Source of the DNA: Phoenix dactylifera
Lineage: Eukaryota > Streptophyta > Magnoliopsida > Arecales > Arecaceae
Direction: 5' to 3'
Length of the DNA stretch: 64,000 nucleotides
Assembly (NCBI RefSeq): GCF_009389715.1
Contig: NW_024067677.1
Location: 930,001 to 994,000 of the forward strand
Shown here: piece by piece, positions 11,349 to 23,621 of the stretch
Position numbering within the stretch: position 1 is the first letter of the stretch
Layout: each line of letters begins with the position of its first letter
Notes under the pieces: model-generated
What the model was told of the DNA's origin: nothing
Database searches by the model: none
Seen by the model: only the letters and a program-made list of their open reading frames with translations
Translations under genes and position numbers: made by a program

Positions 11349-11783
11349 ACGTCCCACTATCCTTCCTCCGATCAGCCGCTTCATACATCAAACAGTTTCA
11401 CCTCTGCTTTGTTGGGTTGAATTGATGGTATCAGCAAAAAAAATAGCTGTGGACCGCATATCGCTGGTAAATCGACTAATTTAGGATGACATATTCGCAA
11501 ACTACACCTTTTATACCTAATTGTAGAGCCGAAAGATTATGATCAAGACATGATACAAGAATAGTTCATAGAAGTTTTTGTATATCTACTATCAAAGTAT
11601 ACTTTAGTTGGCGTAGCTCTTTTTACTATGGTCTGGACATGCTACTAAATCATAGAACCCCAATGCTTGAATTACTTCATCGATCAATGTTCTATCATGT
11701 ATTGTTGTGGGGACCCATGTGAACATATGTTTAGTTCCACATCATCTGGGTAGATTTTGGGTACTTATGCGGGCCAAGGAACC
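11349..11783. other. Spacer between the gypsy and copia elements
   Basis: About 440 bp of AT-rich DNA with no recognised gene. ATGGTATCAGCAAAA at 11424 resembles a PBS start, but it lacks the AGAGC continuation and an adjacent LTR end. Confidence 0.5.
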
Positions 11784-11788
11784 CAAAT

Positions 11789-12316
11789 TATTAGATTAGT
11801 TTCTATGTGGCCCACATAGATGGTTTAGTTAGAAAACTTTGGATGGTAGATAACTACCAACTATCTCTAGTAATGCCTAAAAGTAGTTTTCTTGATGGAA
11901 GAAAACTTTTTGGTTATCTGATAAGTCCCTAGCCTAGCCTATTTTTAAGCCAGTGATAGCTTCTAAAGTACTGGTTAGAAGAGTCCTTCTTCAAGTCTCT
12001 TATGGATCTTCCCATCTTCTTCTTTTAGTCTTTTGTGGATTAGAAGATCTTCTTTTTCAAGACTCTTGTGGATAGACTCTAATCAAATACTTGGGCCGGA
12101 GGCAAGCCTATGATATCTATAGGTTTTGTGATTTTTACGGAAGCATAGGTTAGAAGGCTCCTTCTTTTTCAAATCTCATATGGATTAGAAGACTTCTTCT
12201 TCTTCAAATCTCTTATGGATAAACTCTAATCAAATACTTAAACAATTATGGCTGGGGGTATGTTTCACCAATATTATCGCAGCATAAAATTATTTTGCTT
12301 GAGACAGTTTCTCATA
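11789..12316 (+). repeat. 5' LTR of the copia element (expanded)
   Basis: Matches the 3' LTR at 23622-23943 but is about 200 bp longer. An internal segment with GACTCTAATCAAATACTT and CTTCTTTTTCAA motifs is tandemly duplicated (12000-12110 and 12150-12240). A decayed primer-binding site may follow (TTTTGGAGCATC at 12323). Confidence 0.75.
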
Positions 12317-13287
12317 TTATAGTTTTGGAGCATCTTTCTAGCCTTATTGTTTAGTATTTAGATCTTAATTGTACGTGATATTTGACATTACATGGTTAGT
12401 TTTTATAAGCTATACCTGTATGTTTATTTTGGCATAGCAGAAATTCTTACAAACAATTTTGTGGGAATTTACTGAGCATGTCATAGAGACATATTTTAGA
12501 GTTCTCCGATAACAGGGACATTGACAGTTGGTGCATGTGAACCAATCATCAGAAGCCTTCATTGGTAACAGGGTTCACAAAATAGAACCATATGTGTGCC
12601 ATGTGGGTGAAGAATTAAAAAAAATAAAATTGCTGACTGTTGAATTAAATGATTGAACCAAATTAGATTGAGTCAGTTTATTTTTTGGTTTACTATGGTT
12701 CACATGTAATTGGTCAAACTGGACTTAATTAGTCTAATTTGGACTGCATTATGATTTAATTTGTGCCTTTTTGTATGATACTTGATTAATTCCATCTGAT
12801 TAAACTGAGATAGACACATTATTTGATTTAATTTGACTGCGGTTTATGTGAACCAATCTGGCCTGGGTTCAACAGGAACCATAAAGGATCAATCTGTAAT
12901 AGAATAAAGAAGACAGGGACCTGTGAATAATTTCTAGGAATCTATTTATAAATTTTTTTTACAGTTAAGGACAGAAGGGACCTACATGTAACAGCATGTT
13001 TGTTTTGCACACTACATGATTAATTTGTCCATTTTATTTTATCAACATTTGGATAAGTTGATAATTTATTTATAATATAATATTTTGAGATATCATAGGC
13101 TTAGGAGTAGCCACAACATCTTAAGTCATTATGGTGCATAATAAATTTTAGTCACATATGGATAAATGATTATTTAATGGCATAGTTACCCGGCCTACAG
13201 GGAGGTGGCCATTTTGGTGCATTAATTGGAATAAGATAGTAAACTAGACATGAAAATAAAAATTTTTCTAGGCCAACAGGTTTTATT
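12317..13287 (+). other. Untranslated leader of the copia element
   Basis: About 970 bp between the 5' LTR and the first gag-like ORF, with no recognised features. Motifs such as GTGAACCAAT and TTTAATTTG recur loosely. Confidence 0.45.
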
Positions 13288-16200
13288 TTGGTGTTTCTAT
13301 TTGCTAGTCTTATCAATAAAGAATTAAGTAAATTCTATGCATTTTCCAACCCCTATCCACATGAATGTTTAGAATTTACTATTGAATTTAACAATTGGTT
13401 GATTCAAATTAGATTTATGTTTCATAGCATTGATGTATATTGGTCTTTGGTTATTATTTCTACTACTGCTTTTCTTAATAATTCTTCTCGTATTCTAATG
13501 CTATTGGGTGATAATTATTCTAACCGGAAGGATAAGATACTCTTAACTTTGGGATGTATGTATTTGGATTTGGCTCTATATGTAGATGAACAACCCATCC
13601 CTATGGAATCAAATATGCCAAATGAGAGGACTACTTATGAACGGTGGGAGCGATCTAATTGCTTAAGTCTTATGCTTATTAAGTCTCATATGAGTAAGAG
13701 CATTAGGGGCTCAATCTCGAAATGAGATAAGGTCAGAGACTACATGAAAGCTATTGAGGAACAATTTGTAAGCTCTAAGAAGGCATTATCTAACACTCTA
13801 ATAAAGAAGCTTTCGAGCATGACACATGATAAAAGCAGGAGTGTGCGAGAGCATATTATGGAAATAAGGAACATTGTTGCTCAATTGAGATCCCTAGAGA
13901 TTGAGACTTCTGAATCATTTTTAGTGGATTTCATTCTCAACTCTCTTTGTATAGAATATGGACCGTTTAAAATATCGTATAACACATAAGGTAAAATGGT
14001 CGATTAATGAACTATTGATCATGTGTGTGTAAGAAGAGGAGAGGTTGAAATATGAGACACCTAAAAGTGCTCATTATGTGAACGTGCTAAAAGAAATGCT
14101 AAGAAAGGTAAAGATGTTCCTTAAAAAAAAAATTGTTGTACAAATGAAGCGGGATGGCAATAAGGATAAATACCACTTCTACATGAAAAAGGGATATTTT
14201 AAGAAGGACTATGCCAAGTATACGAAATGGCTCGAAAAGAAAGGTAATATCACATTTGTGTGCATGCTATGAATCTTGTGTTATTGAAACTCTCAATAAT
14301 ACTGCCTGTGGATTAATTCAGCTACTACAGTTTCCATTGCTAATAACGCACAGAGTTTTCTAAACTTGAGAAAACCAATGAAAAGTGAACAAGGCATCTA
14401 TTCAAAAAACAGGATGCATTCACATGTGGAAGCAGTGGAGACTTATAAACTAGTTTTAAAATCTGGTTTTCAATTAGACCTTGTAAACATATTCTATGTT
14501 CCATCATTTTTTAGAAATTTGGTTTCTGTTTCAAGATTGATTTGTATTAGATTTGAATTTAATTTTCATGGGTTCAACTGTGGATCTTTTGAAAGATAAG
14601 AAAATTGTTGGTTCTGAAATTTTAGTTGATAATTTATTTAAATTTGAATTAGACCCCACTTATGAGTTTAGTCTTTTAACCCTGCATGATAATAAAGTTG
14701 GCATTAAATGTGGTGTTATTAATAAATGCTTCTCTAAACTTTGGCATAAGAGATTGAAATATATCTCCATAGAGAGAATTAAAAAGTTACTAGACTACAG
14801 AGTCCTAAAGGCTCTAGACTTTCCAGACTTTGGTACTTATGTAGACTGCATAAAAGAAAAGCAGACCAACAAGACCACTAAAGGTGTCAAAAGGAGTACT
14901 GAGCTTCTAGAAGAGATCAACACACAGATATCTAAGGACCATTTTCTACCCCATGTCTAAATGGTCAGAAATATTTTATTTTATTTATATCTCTATCTCT
15001 TATTTGATAAAGCAGAAGTACTTGATGCATTTAAGATTTTCAAAGAAGAGGTAGAGAAACAAAAGAAAAAAAATAAAAATTGAAAGCTCAGACAGGCGGA
15101 AGAATATTATGAAAGGTACACAGGAAAGAGATAAGTACCGGGTCTATTTGCAAAGTTTCTTGAAGAAAAGGGCATTATTACCCAATACTTAATACCATAA
15201 CAAAATGGTGTAGCTGAAAGAAAAACCACACACTATTGGACATGGTTAGGAGCATGATAACCAATTTAAGTTTACCTTTATCCTTATAGAGTGAAGCCTA
15301 AAAACCACCATGTATATATCTTAAATAGGGTTCCATCTAAGGCTGTTCCTAAAACACCTTTTGAAATATAGAATGGATGAAAACTAAATTTAAGGCATTT
15401 ACACATATAGGGTTGTTCAATTTAAGTGAAGGTTTATAATCTGCACCTAAAGAAACTGGATGCAAGAATAATCAATAACTTTTTTATTGGTTATGTAGTT
15501 AATTCCAAAGAATATAAGTTTTATTGTTCCTCACATACTCCAAAAATTGTAGAGGCTAGAAATGCAAATTTCTTAAGGACCGTGAATTTAGTAGGAGTGA
15601 ATTTTCTTGTAGGATGGAATTTAAGAAAATAAGGAAATCACTTGTGGCACCCTTAAATACACGAGAGCTGGTATCTTTTCAAAGTAATCCAGAGTTGATA
15701 TCTTTTTAAAGTAATCCTCTGGATTTCATTGAACATCAACCAATTCAATTACCACCACATCACAAGGAGACATGCTATGAAAGAATTAATAATATGGAAA
15801 GCACTATTCAAGATTTAGATGAAACAATGGAAGTAAGAAGATCCTCAAGAATTAGAAGGCTATTCAATTTCTAGCAATTATATCTGACTATGATGTTAGA
15901 CCTAAAGATGATCCGATTTCATTTTCACAAGCCATGAGTGGAGAAAATTTCACACTTTGGTATGATGCTATGAAGGAAGAGATAAAATCCATAGTTAAAA
16001 ATAAAGTATGGGATCTCGTTGAATTACCAAAAAGAGCCTCAATTGTTGGATGTAAATGGGTTTATGAGACCAAAAGGGACTCATCTCATAATATTGAACG
16101 ATATAAGGCTAGACTTATAGCTAAGAGTTTCACTCAAAAAGAAGACATTGATTATCATAAAACCTTTTCTCTAGTTTTAAAGAAGGATTTATTTAGAATA

Positions 16201-16368
16201 ATCATGGCACTGGTAGCTCATTGTAATCAAGAGCTATATCAAATGAGTGTGAAAATAGCATTTTTAAATGAGAATCTTGAAGAAGAGGTATATATGTGCC
16301 AATTTGATAGTTTTCATAGGGAGAAGGGCCATCACTTAGTTTGCAAGCTAAAGAAATATATATATGAA
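13288..16368 (+). pseudogene. Copia gag-pol remnant, part 1 (gag to mid reverse transcriptase)
   Basis: Broken into several ORFs. 13744-13989 reads as the UBN2-type gag (SVREHIMEIRNIVAQLRSLE). 14045-14272 has a decayed CCHC knuckle in which Cys residues became Tyr (HFYMKKGYFKKDYAKYTKW). 14553-14960 carries the GAG-pre-integrase signature (FSKLWHKRLKYISIERIKKL). Integrase pieces lie around 14900-15420. 15934-16368 is the start of reverse transcriptase (GCKWVYETKRDSSHNIERYK, KARLIAKSFTQ, VCKLKKYIY). The reading breaks at 16368 where CACTA-1 begins and resumes at 22109. Confidence 0.82.
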
Positions 16369-16389
16369 CACTACAAAAGAAAGGATATT

Positions 16390-16770
16390 TTCCGGCGCTT
16401 TATTTGGTTTTTACCGATGCTTTTAAGCGTCGGTAGAATTCCTGCCAACGCCCCCCAAAGCGTGGGTAAGATGTCGGGCAGGTGGGGATGGGCTCAGTTT
16501 ACGCCGACGCTTGACAAAAGCATCGGCCATGTATGCCGACGCTTGAAAAAAGCGTGGGCCATGTATGCCGACGCTTTTAAGCGTCGTTCATCTGCGAGTT
16601 AACTGACGCTTAGAAGCATCAGCTAATATGGACCGACGCTTGAAACCGTTGGTTTGTGTCGAACTAGGCCGACGCTTAAAAGCGTCGGCTTGTCGGTTTT
16701 GCCCGACGCTATAAAGCGTTGTTAAAGGCGTGCCAGATTCCATTCCACTTGCTATTGCCGATGCTTTAGG
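16390..16770. repeat. Left subterminal repeats of CACTA-1
   Basis: About ten copies of a 7-8 bp motif (CGACGCTT or its complement AAGCGTCG), several paired as palindromes such as GACGCTTTTAAGCGTC near 16570. In En/Spm elements such subterminal repeats bind the TNPA protein. Confidence 0.88.
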
Positions 16771-17329
16771 AATTTTTTTTATAAAAAAAATTCATAAAAG
16801 CAATTTTTAATACTCTGTATACATTAAATTCCAACAAAATAAATACAATAAATCACATAGATAACAAAATGCACATCACAGGCAAGAACTTTTCATTCAA
16901 AATATTCATATTATCATATTTGATTACACTGTACTTCAAAAACACACTAAAAACATACATCTCAAATTCCTAAGTAAACAATCTACGATGTATCAAGGGT
17001 CGACGGCATCATCTCTACGAGTAGATGAAGTATCAGCAACCTACAAGAAGAAAAATACTTTAGAAACTAAGAATACGAAAGTCATCACGCTCATACAAGA
17101 ATACATTATAATTACATAAAATATTTATATAGATTTAGTTATGTACCGGAGGAGCAAATCTCTACAAAAAAGATGAAATATGGTCAAGCTGATCCTGCAA
17201 AGATTGTATCTTTAACTCTTGGCTCTGCTTCAACTCCGTCATATCAGTCATATGACTCTGCCTCATCTTCTCTATCCTTGTCTCATATGACTGCTTTATC
17301 TATGCCATCTCTGTCTTTAAACTACAAAC

Positions 17330-18829
17330 CTCTGCAGTGCTACAACCTTGTCTGGCATCTTGGATATATCGGCTCACTGCAGACAGCTGAGTGGGAGTAA
17401 CTCCGACACCATAACCCCTCATGCGACCATAACATTCTGAGCCCATCAATTCGGCATAGACCTGAGCCTCGACGCGACTGGCCACGTCGGATGATGATGA
17501 CTCCCCGACGCGCTCTGAAATAAGAGTTGTAGCTCTTTCCTATATCTCTCTCAAAAAAAATAGTCACATTAATATTTTAAAAGAAGTAAAATTAATAAAA
17601 AAATTATGAACAAATAAAAAATGAATACATACAACTATATCTCTCAACTTGTCTCGGACAAAGCTGCCATCTCGGTGAGTGTGGGTCATTTTATAAAACT
17701 CTACCTCACCAAGCTCCCTTCCATACTCTACTATCTACACATACGGAAAGTATATTGGCAAACTATATATCATGATACGTGCTATATGTTAGTAGAGTTT
17801 CAAATAGTTTCAAAAGAACTTACGACTTCATTTCTACATCTTGCATAAATCTTCGAGCCTGAAGTATGAGGAACTGCTTGAGATGCTCGTGCAGCTCTAC
17901 CAATATTAGAATATGTCTGCCAAAATAAAAGCACACAGTATAATATGATTCAATGTATATATTTGCAATCTATATTAATAATAAAGATAATATAAGATAT
18001 TGAAACAATATACGTGACCTATCCTCTTTTAAAAAACCAGTCGTAAACAAGCTCCCTCCACTGCTGAGGGTATACATCAGGAGGAGTCATACGAGCAACC
18101 TCCTCCTCTGTCATACCCTTACGCTTGAAGTCCATCTTCAATTTTGCTTTATATTCTTTTCATTTGCGGTTAAGGAACTTTAGCACCCAATCATGGTTCT
18201 CTGAAGGGAGTACAAACTTACCCTACAATAAGATACAGAATGTTATAATAATATTAAACCTCAAAAGTAAAATTATGGTAGTAAGCAAATTAACATATAG
18301 GAGGTCTTAAATTAAAAAGAAAAAAATTAATTCATTACCTGTATAAGTCTAAGAAGCTCAACCTTATATGAAGGAAGCATGTCATTCCACTTCGTATAGT
18401 TGAGCGGACACAGCTGACCCTTCCATACAACTGATCCTAAAAAGTTTGATAGAAGACTTCCAGTTCTATTGATGGGCTGCCCTAATTCATTGCATCGGAT
18501 GATGATCTTCTCATCCGGAGGAAGCTTCCACACATCCTTTGCTTGAGTGGATCCCCGTCTCGTCCTCACCGTCCCTTGTCCATCTATTAAAATTAAATAA
18601 AATGTCTTAAAAAATTGAAGACAAATATGAACATAAAATATGAACTTTAAATTGAATTACCCTGGATCCGGAGCTCATCCTCCGGGCAATCAGCAAGAGG
18701 CTCGCACTGAGATCCTGACTCGTGCTGCTGGTGCTCACATGGCTGCTGGAACTGCAGGGACTGATCAAAAGTAGATCCCATCTGAGAATGCAGGAACTCC
18801 ACATCTCTAAATCGTCTCCCTTGGGGCAT
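17330..18829 (-). CDS. TNPA-like protein of CACTA-1 (plant Ptta/En/Spm transposase family)
   Basis: In En/Spm, TNPA is the DNA-binding partner that recognises subterminal repeats. Exons follow the same order as the copy in CACTA-2: 18829-18661 (MPQGRRFRDVEF), 18583-18339 (RTRRGSTQAKDVWKLPPDEK ... LCPLNYTKWNDMLPSYKVEL), about 18225-18030 (NHDWVLKFLNRKWKEYKAKL ... GMTEEEVARMTPPDV), 17920-17830 (TYSNIGRAARASQAVPHTSG), about 17740-17640 (KMTHTHRDGSFV) and 17545-17330 (ERVGESSSSD, AELMGSECYGRMRGYGVGV). The last parts match the Transposase_24/Ptta domain (PF03004). Exon 1 and 2 boundaries were read directly; the later ones are approximate and I did not verify that every junction stays in frame. Confidence 0.75.
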
Positions 18830-18972
18830 ATTGTTACCTGGTATGCACAAAAAAGAATCAATATTTGGTTAAATGATAAATTTATACTAAATATAGTACT
18901 AATAAAAGAGAATATAATAACTCATTCAACGTATATTTGATAAATTTTACTTACCATTATGAAACTACATTC

Positions 18973-19410
18973 TCATTCAATATCCATTCTAATCAAACTC
19001 GTTGGCGCATTTACTTCATCAGTTGGTACAACATTATAAGGCATACACTGAGTATAAGTATCATCGTTCTCCTTTTCTAACCTTTTTTCCATATTATACA
19101 AGTCCCTAGGTTTCGTCTTAATAACAAGAGCCCAATTTTTATCTTTTGAGTCTTGCACAAAAAACACTTGTCGAGCTTGAGATGAAAAAACAAATGGATT
19201 ATCTTTTAATAACACACCAGTATGTATCAACCTTGAAAAATTTACAAGTGTGAATCCATTTATGTTTTGCCTCAAACCTCTAGGTGAGTTTATATCCACC
19301 CAATCACATCGAAATAATACTACCTTAAACTTTCCATAATAATCCAGCTCATAAATATCTGTTAGAGCACCATAATAATTTTTCCCGTCTGCCTCAACCA
19401 AGCAGCAAAC
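18973..19410 (-). pseudogene. TNPD (TNP2) C-terminal fragment with DUF4216, CACTA-1
   Basis: Reads VEADGKNYYGALTDIYELDY ... FKVVLFRCDWVDINSPRGLR ... LVNFSRLIHTGVLLKDNPFVF ... SLIRMDIE stop. It is closely similar to residues encoded at 51990-52422 in CACTA-2, where it is preceded by the rest of TNPD. Here, similarity stops upstream at about 19410, and the 39 residues before it are unrelated. The catalytic half of TNPD is gone. Confidence 0.85.
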
Positions 19411-19572
19411 CCATAATTCTCTGATTCCATATAAGGGAGATGAAACCAAATGAACAAAGGGATATTCAAAGAATCTAGTATTTGACATATGAAACATGAA
19501 GAAAATACAAGGCATTAGGTGAAGGGATCACTTAGAAAAAGGAATGATCTGGAAATGGAATCTCCATTTGCA

Positions 19573-19762
19573 ACAATCATAACTTTATATTGCCTAAGTC
19601 CTAATTAATGTGCCCCACAGCTTATTAATAAGCCGTTGGGCACATTAATCGGGTACAATCATAACTTTATATTGCCTAAGTCCTACTTAATGTGCCCCAC
19701 AGCTTATTAATAAGCCGTTGGGCACATTAATCAGGTACAATCATAACTTTATATTGCCTAAG
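19573..19762. repeat. 82-bp tandem repeat (2.3 units) with a nested palindrome
   Basis: Units begin ACAATCATAACTTTATATTG at 19573, 19655 and 19737 (period 82). Each complete unit contains TAATGTGCCC ... GGGCACATTA as 10-bp inverted arms around a second palindrome GCTTATTAATAAGC, so a strong hairpin is possible. The third unit is cut off after about 26 bp. Confidence 0.93.
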
Positions 19763-19878
19763 GTCCTATTGGCATCATAAGTAGGTAAGTGTCGCCGGTT
19801 TTCTCAGCCAGCTGAAGGAGAGGAGTTGGCCAGAGACTGAAAGGAGCTGGCTCCTTATCATGCCTACACACTAACACA

Positions 19879-20990
19879 CTATGATTAACCTGGATATCTT
19901 AAGGTAATGAGACTGTTTTATTAACCATTTGCCAATAAGATTTCATTTTCTAATATACATGCAACCATTTGTCTCGAATCGAATTCGTCGAAATGCATGC
20001 AGTCTCACGTTCAATGAGCCACTGCTTGCCAAATCATGACAGGTAAGATTTCAAAAGGTCTAATTAGCTGGATGTTGCAGGGCATGTTAATGATGAGATC
20101 TGCAATCTCTATTGTTGGGAGATTCGATTGCTTCTTTGATGAGAGAAGGATTCGACTTGGCATCGCCAAGGGAGTTTATGTTTAATCTATGTAAGAGAGA
20201 GGACCAAATAGTGTATGGTTGTACTCTTTTGTGGAGTTGGAAGTTTACAATTGTATTTAGGCAACTTAAAACGGGTTTGGTAGAGAGTTACGTTGTAAAA
20301 GAGAAGACAGCCGGGACCATCACGAGACAAGAAATTGGGGATGATTGTATTCTCCTAAAAAGGACTGGCTGAAGTATGTGCCTGATTTGGCGTATACAAG
20401 AAAACTAGATTCTTCTGAACAAAAAAACATCAAGTCAGTGGTTTCATACTTTGTAGACAGTGTATGAGTATATTTTCTCAACTTGTTAACTTAATGAGAA
20501 GCCATATATTAATCGTTAACATATGCAAAGTTATGAACTTGCATATGTAAAGAGGCAAACCCCTTGTGTGAGGAACCATGTATTGCCATCATGCAATTGA
20601 TTTTGAAACACAATTTGATCTTATTGATTGCCATGTCTCTTCCCCATTTCTGTAATGCATGCATGGCGTCTCTGTTTCATGAATCCACCTGTTTTGGGAG
20701 ATCTTCATCCATTGATTCAGAAAAAAAGAAAGCCACAAAAGTTCTTGTTGGTCATGGCCTAAGTCTTTTATTTTTCGGGAAAACCAAAGTAATCCAAGTT
20801 ACAAACAGAATCCAGAACAGTAAGGTAGTACACATGACACTGTGGGTCTCCCATCCTCACTCTTCCCAATTTCATTCATATGAGTTCCGTACGCACACCA
20901 ACCTCTATGATTAACCTGGATATCTTAAGGTAATGAGACTGTTTTATTAACCATTTGCCAATAAGATTTCATTTTCTAATATACATGCAA
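19879..20990. repeat. 86-bp direct duplication bracketing a 940-bp insert in CACTA-1
   Basis: 19879-19964 and 20905-20990 are identical over 86 bp, starting CTATGATTAACCTGGATATC. Between them lie 940 bp (19965-20904) with two ORFs (20112-20372 and 20564-20914) that I do not recognise. The arrangement equals that of the two host-gene fragments in CACTA-2. Confidence 0.9.
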
Positions 20991-21299
20991 GCATTTTGAT
21001 GACATGGAATCAAGAAATCCTATCACATAATCACTATGACATGGAAGTCTTTGCTTTCAGCAAAACAAAAATAAATTAGTAATTGCTAGACCAATTGAAG
21101 CTGGTGAAGAAGAAGGGTAACGATTACTGTGGAGTGTGCTTCTAATGCAGAACAGAGAGAGAAAATTAGGGATACAAATTCATGTCATAAAAGGGTTATA
21201 AATTTAGGGATGGAGGCAGTTAAAATTCAAAAGATTTTACACCAACAAATCAAACAGATTTGAACAAATTATTCCATATTCCATATAGAACAAAAGCAA

Positions 21300-21830
21300 T
21301 TGATGATGCATAGTGCAATACCTCGGGCGGAGGCGGGCCTGGATCGATCGGGACTTGGGGCCGGTCGGTCGACGCCGGAGAGGAGGGAGGAGGAGAAGAT
21401 CCTCGGGCAGAGGCGAAGCTCGATCAAGGCTTGAGGGTAAGAGAACAAATTAAAAAAGGAAAAAAACCCACGAACACCCGAAGAAGAGGAGGAGGAGGAG
21501 GAGAAGGAGGAGAACAAGTGAGAAGGAGGAAGAGGAGGGAGGAGGAGAAAAATACCTCGGGTGGAGGGGGTTGGGGGCGGTCGGTTAACGCCGAAGAGGA
21601 GGGAGGAGGAGAGGAGGTAGGAGTCGGATGGTCCGCGCCGGAGAGGAGGAAGATGGGGGCTAAGGCGGCGCCGAAGAGGAGGAAGACGAAGGCTGGGGCA
21701 GCGCCGGAGAGGAGGAAGATGGGGGCTAAGGCAGCGCCGGAGAGGAGGAAGACGAAGGCTGGGGCAGCGCCGGAGAGGAGAATGAGGGGGCTCGGGGAGT
21801 AGCTAGGGCAAGAATGCGGGCTCGGAGTCG
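21300..21830 (-). other. GC-rich 5' leader of CACTA-1
   Basis: On the minus strand a CTCC/CGGCG-rich stretch with three near-repeats of CTCTCCGGCGCTGCC (21650-21790) and CCCGAGGTAT donor-like sites. Homologous to 57660-58135. ORFs on either strand are compositional. Likely untranslated exons and introns at the 5' end of the element's transcript. Confidence 0.55.
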
Positions 21831-21849
21831 GCTGCAGGATTTTAAGGGG

Positions 21850-22095
21850 GCTTCGGCGACGCTTATAAGCGTCGTTTTAGCGTTTCAATTAACGACATGT
21901 ATACGCGTCATCTTATGGCACAAAAACGACGCTTTAAAGCGTCGTTCGGCTTTCGGCCTACGACGGCGCTTTTAAGCGTCGTCCACTGCTTCAAATTGCC
22001 AATGTTTCTTAAAAGCGTCGGCAAAATTTGGCGCGGGAGAGGAATTTACCGACGCTTCTTTCTAGCGTCGGCATTTAAGCGTCGGCTTTTTCCTC
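21850..22095. repeat. Right subterminal repeats of CACTA-1
   Basis: At least nine GACGCTT/AAGCGTC motifs, the same family as on the left end and in CACTA-2. Confidence 0.88.
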
Positions 22096-22108
22096 TTTTA
22101 CTGTAGTG

Positions 22109-23220
22109 GGACTACAATAGGCTTTCCATCAATGGTATATAAAGTTCCACAATGTTCTTTCTTCATATGTTTTTTTAGAGAACATCGTTGATGAATGTAT
22201 ATACTTTAAGATTAGTGGGAGCAAATACATTTTTTTAGGCCTATATGTAAATGATATTTTACTTGCAAGTAGTGGCTTGGATTATTGTATGAGACCAAAT
22301 AATTTCTTATCCATAACTTTGAAATGAAGGATATGGGTGAAGCCTCTTATATCATTGGCATAGAGATTCACAGAGATAGAGCCGAAAGAACTTTAGGACT
22401 GTCTCAAAAGCTTACATTAAAAAGGTTCTGGAAAGATTTAGGATGAAGGATTGTTCACCAAATGCAACACCCATTGTCATAGGGGACAAATTTAGTTTGA
22501 ATTAATGTCCCTAGAATATATTAGAACGAGAACAAACGAAAAACATCCCTTATGCTTCTGCAGTAGGGAGCTTCATGTATGCATAGGTCTGCACTAGGCC
22601 TGATATTAGATATGCAGTAAGAATGTTAGATAGGTACCAAAGTAACCCAAGTATAGAGCATTGGAAAGCTGCCAAAAGGGTTATAACGTATTAGAAGAAA
22701 CTAAAGACTTCAAGCTTACATACAGACATTCTGACCATCTAGAAGTGGTTGGATATTCAGATTCGGATTTTACTAGATGTACAGATACAAGAAAGTCTAC
22801 TTCAAGATACATATTTCTTCTTTCAGGAGATGTTGTATCTTGGAAAAGTATAAAGCAAACTATTGGTACATTTTCCACTATAGAGGCAAACTTTATTGCA
22901 TGCTATAAAGCTACATAATAGACACTATGGTTGAAGAATTTTATATCCGGCCTAAAGGTTGTCGATTCTATTGCTAGGCCATTGAAGATATTTTGTGATA
23001 ATTTGGCTGTAATTTTCTTCTCTAAAAATAACAAAAGTGGAAGCCAAAATAAACACATCGACATAAAGTATTTGGTTGTAAGAGAAAATGTTAAAAAGCA
23101 ACAAGTGGCTATTGAGCATATAAATACTGAGTTAATGACCGCCGATCCTATGACTAAAGGTTTGCTAGCTAAGTTGTTCAGAGATCATGTATGTTTTATG
23201 AGACTTGTTGGCTCATTTTG
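22109..23220 (+). pseudogene. Copia pol remnant, part 2 (reverse transcriptase end and RNase H)
   Basis: Immediately right of CACTA-1 the sequence resumes with the QQAFHQWYIKFHN block expected after the KLKKYIY motif left of the insertion. The catalytic YVDD box is YVND (near 22245). 22661-23221 encodes most of RNase H (GYSDSDFTRCTDTRKSTSRY, SWKSIKQTIGTFSTIEANF, KHIDIKYLVVRENV). Several frameshifts and stops are present. Confidence 0.82.
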
Positions 23221-23621
23221 AGTTATTTCTTTTAATTCTCTAAGTATTATGTATGTTTATAAACATATTTAGTTAATTAATGACATGATGTCCATTGTGC
23301 ATATTAAGTAATTTATTATTTACAAGATCATAATCTATTTAGACCAATAAAGTTGGACCTTGAATGATTTATAAGAACATCATTCATAAAGTATCATGAG
23401 GTACTCGATTAGAAAGTATCATATATTAAAATACATGAAAGAAAGTACTCGCCTAGAGAGCATAATCATCATAATTCATGTATAGAGAATTTCTATTAGG
23501 ATTAACAGTTACATAACCAGCTAATCAATTGAATGACAATAAAGCGATTGTGGCCATACTATTGTGTTAACTGTCACTTATAAAGATTGTCTAACTACGT
23601 CATGCAAGTCAAGTGGAAGAA

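Larger units (their letters stand above)
16369..22108 (-). mobile_element. CACTA (En/Spm) DNA transposon 1, nested in copia
   Basis: Ends are CACTACAAAAGA on the left and CTGTAGTG on the right, inverted versions of each other. Flanking trinucleotides are GAA and GGA, consistent with a 3-bp target duplication with one mutation. Subterminal regions are packed with GACGCTT/AAGCGTC motifs. The genes read on the minus strand, so the 5' end is at 22108 with a GC-rich, CT-rich leader. A TNPA-like gene and a DUF4216 piece of TNPD remain. The TNPD catalytic part is missing, and 19520-21110 is occupied by unrelated DNA, so the element is non-autonomous. Confidence 0.92.

Noticed and set aside
11424..11440. 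Possible primer binding site (ATGGTATCAGCAAAA)
   Set aside because: Diverges from the tRNA-iMet complement after TATCAG and has no adjacent LTR end.
20112..20914. Two ORFs (86 and 116 aa) inside CACTA-1
   Set aside because: No recognisable family. Kept only as part of the unexplained 940-bp insert, not as genes.
21431..21802. 123-aa ORF with repeated APERRK motifs
   Set aside because: Antisense of the CT-rich, repeat-bearing leader of CACTA-1; repetition reflects DNA repeats, not protein selection.
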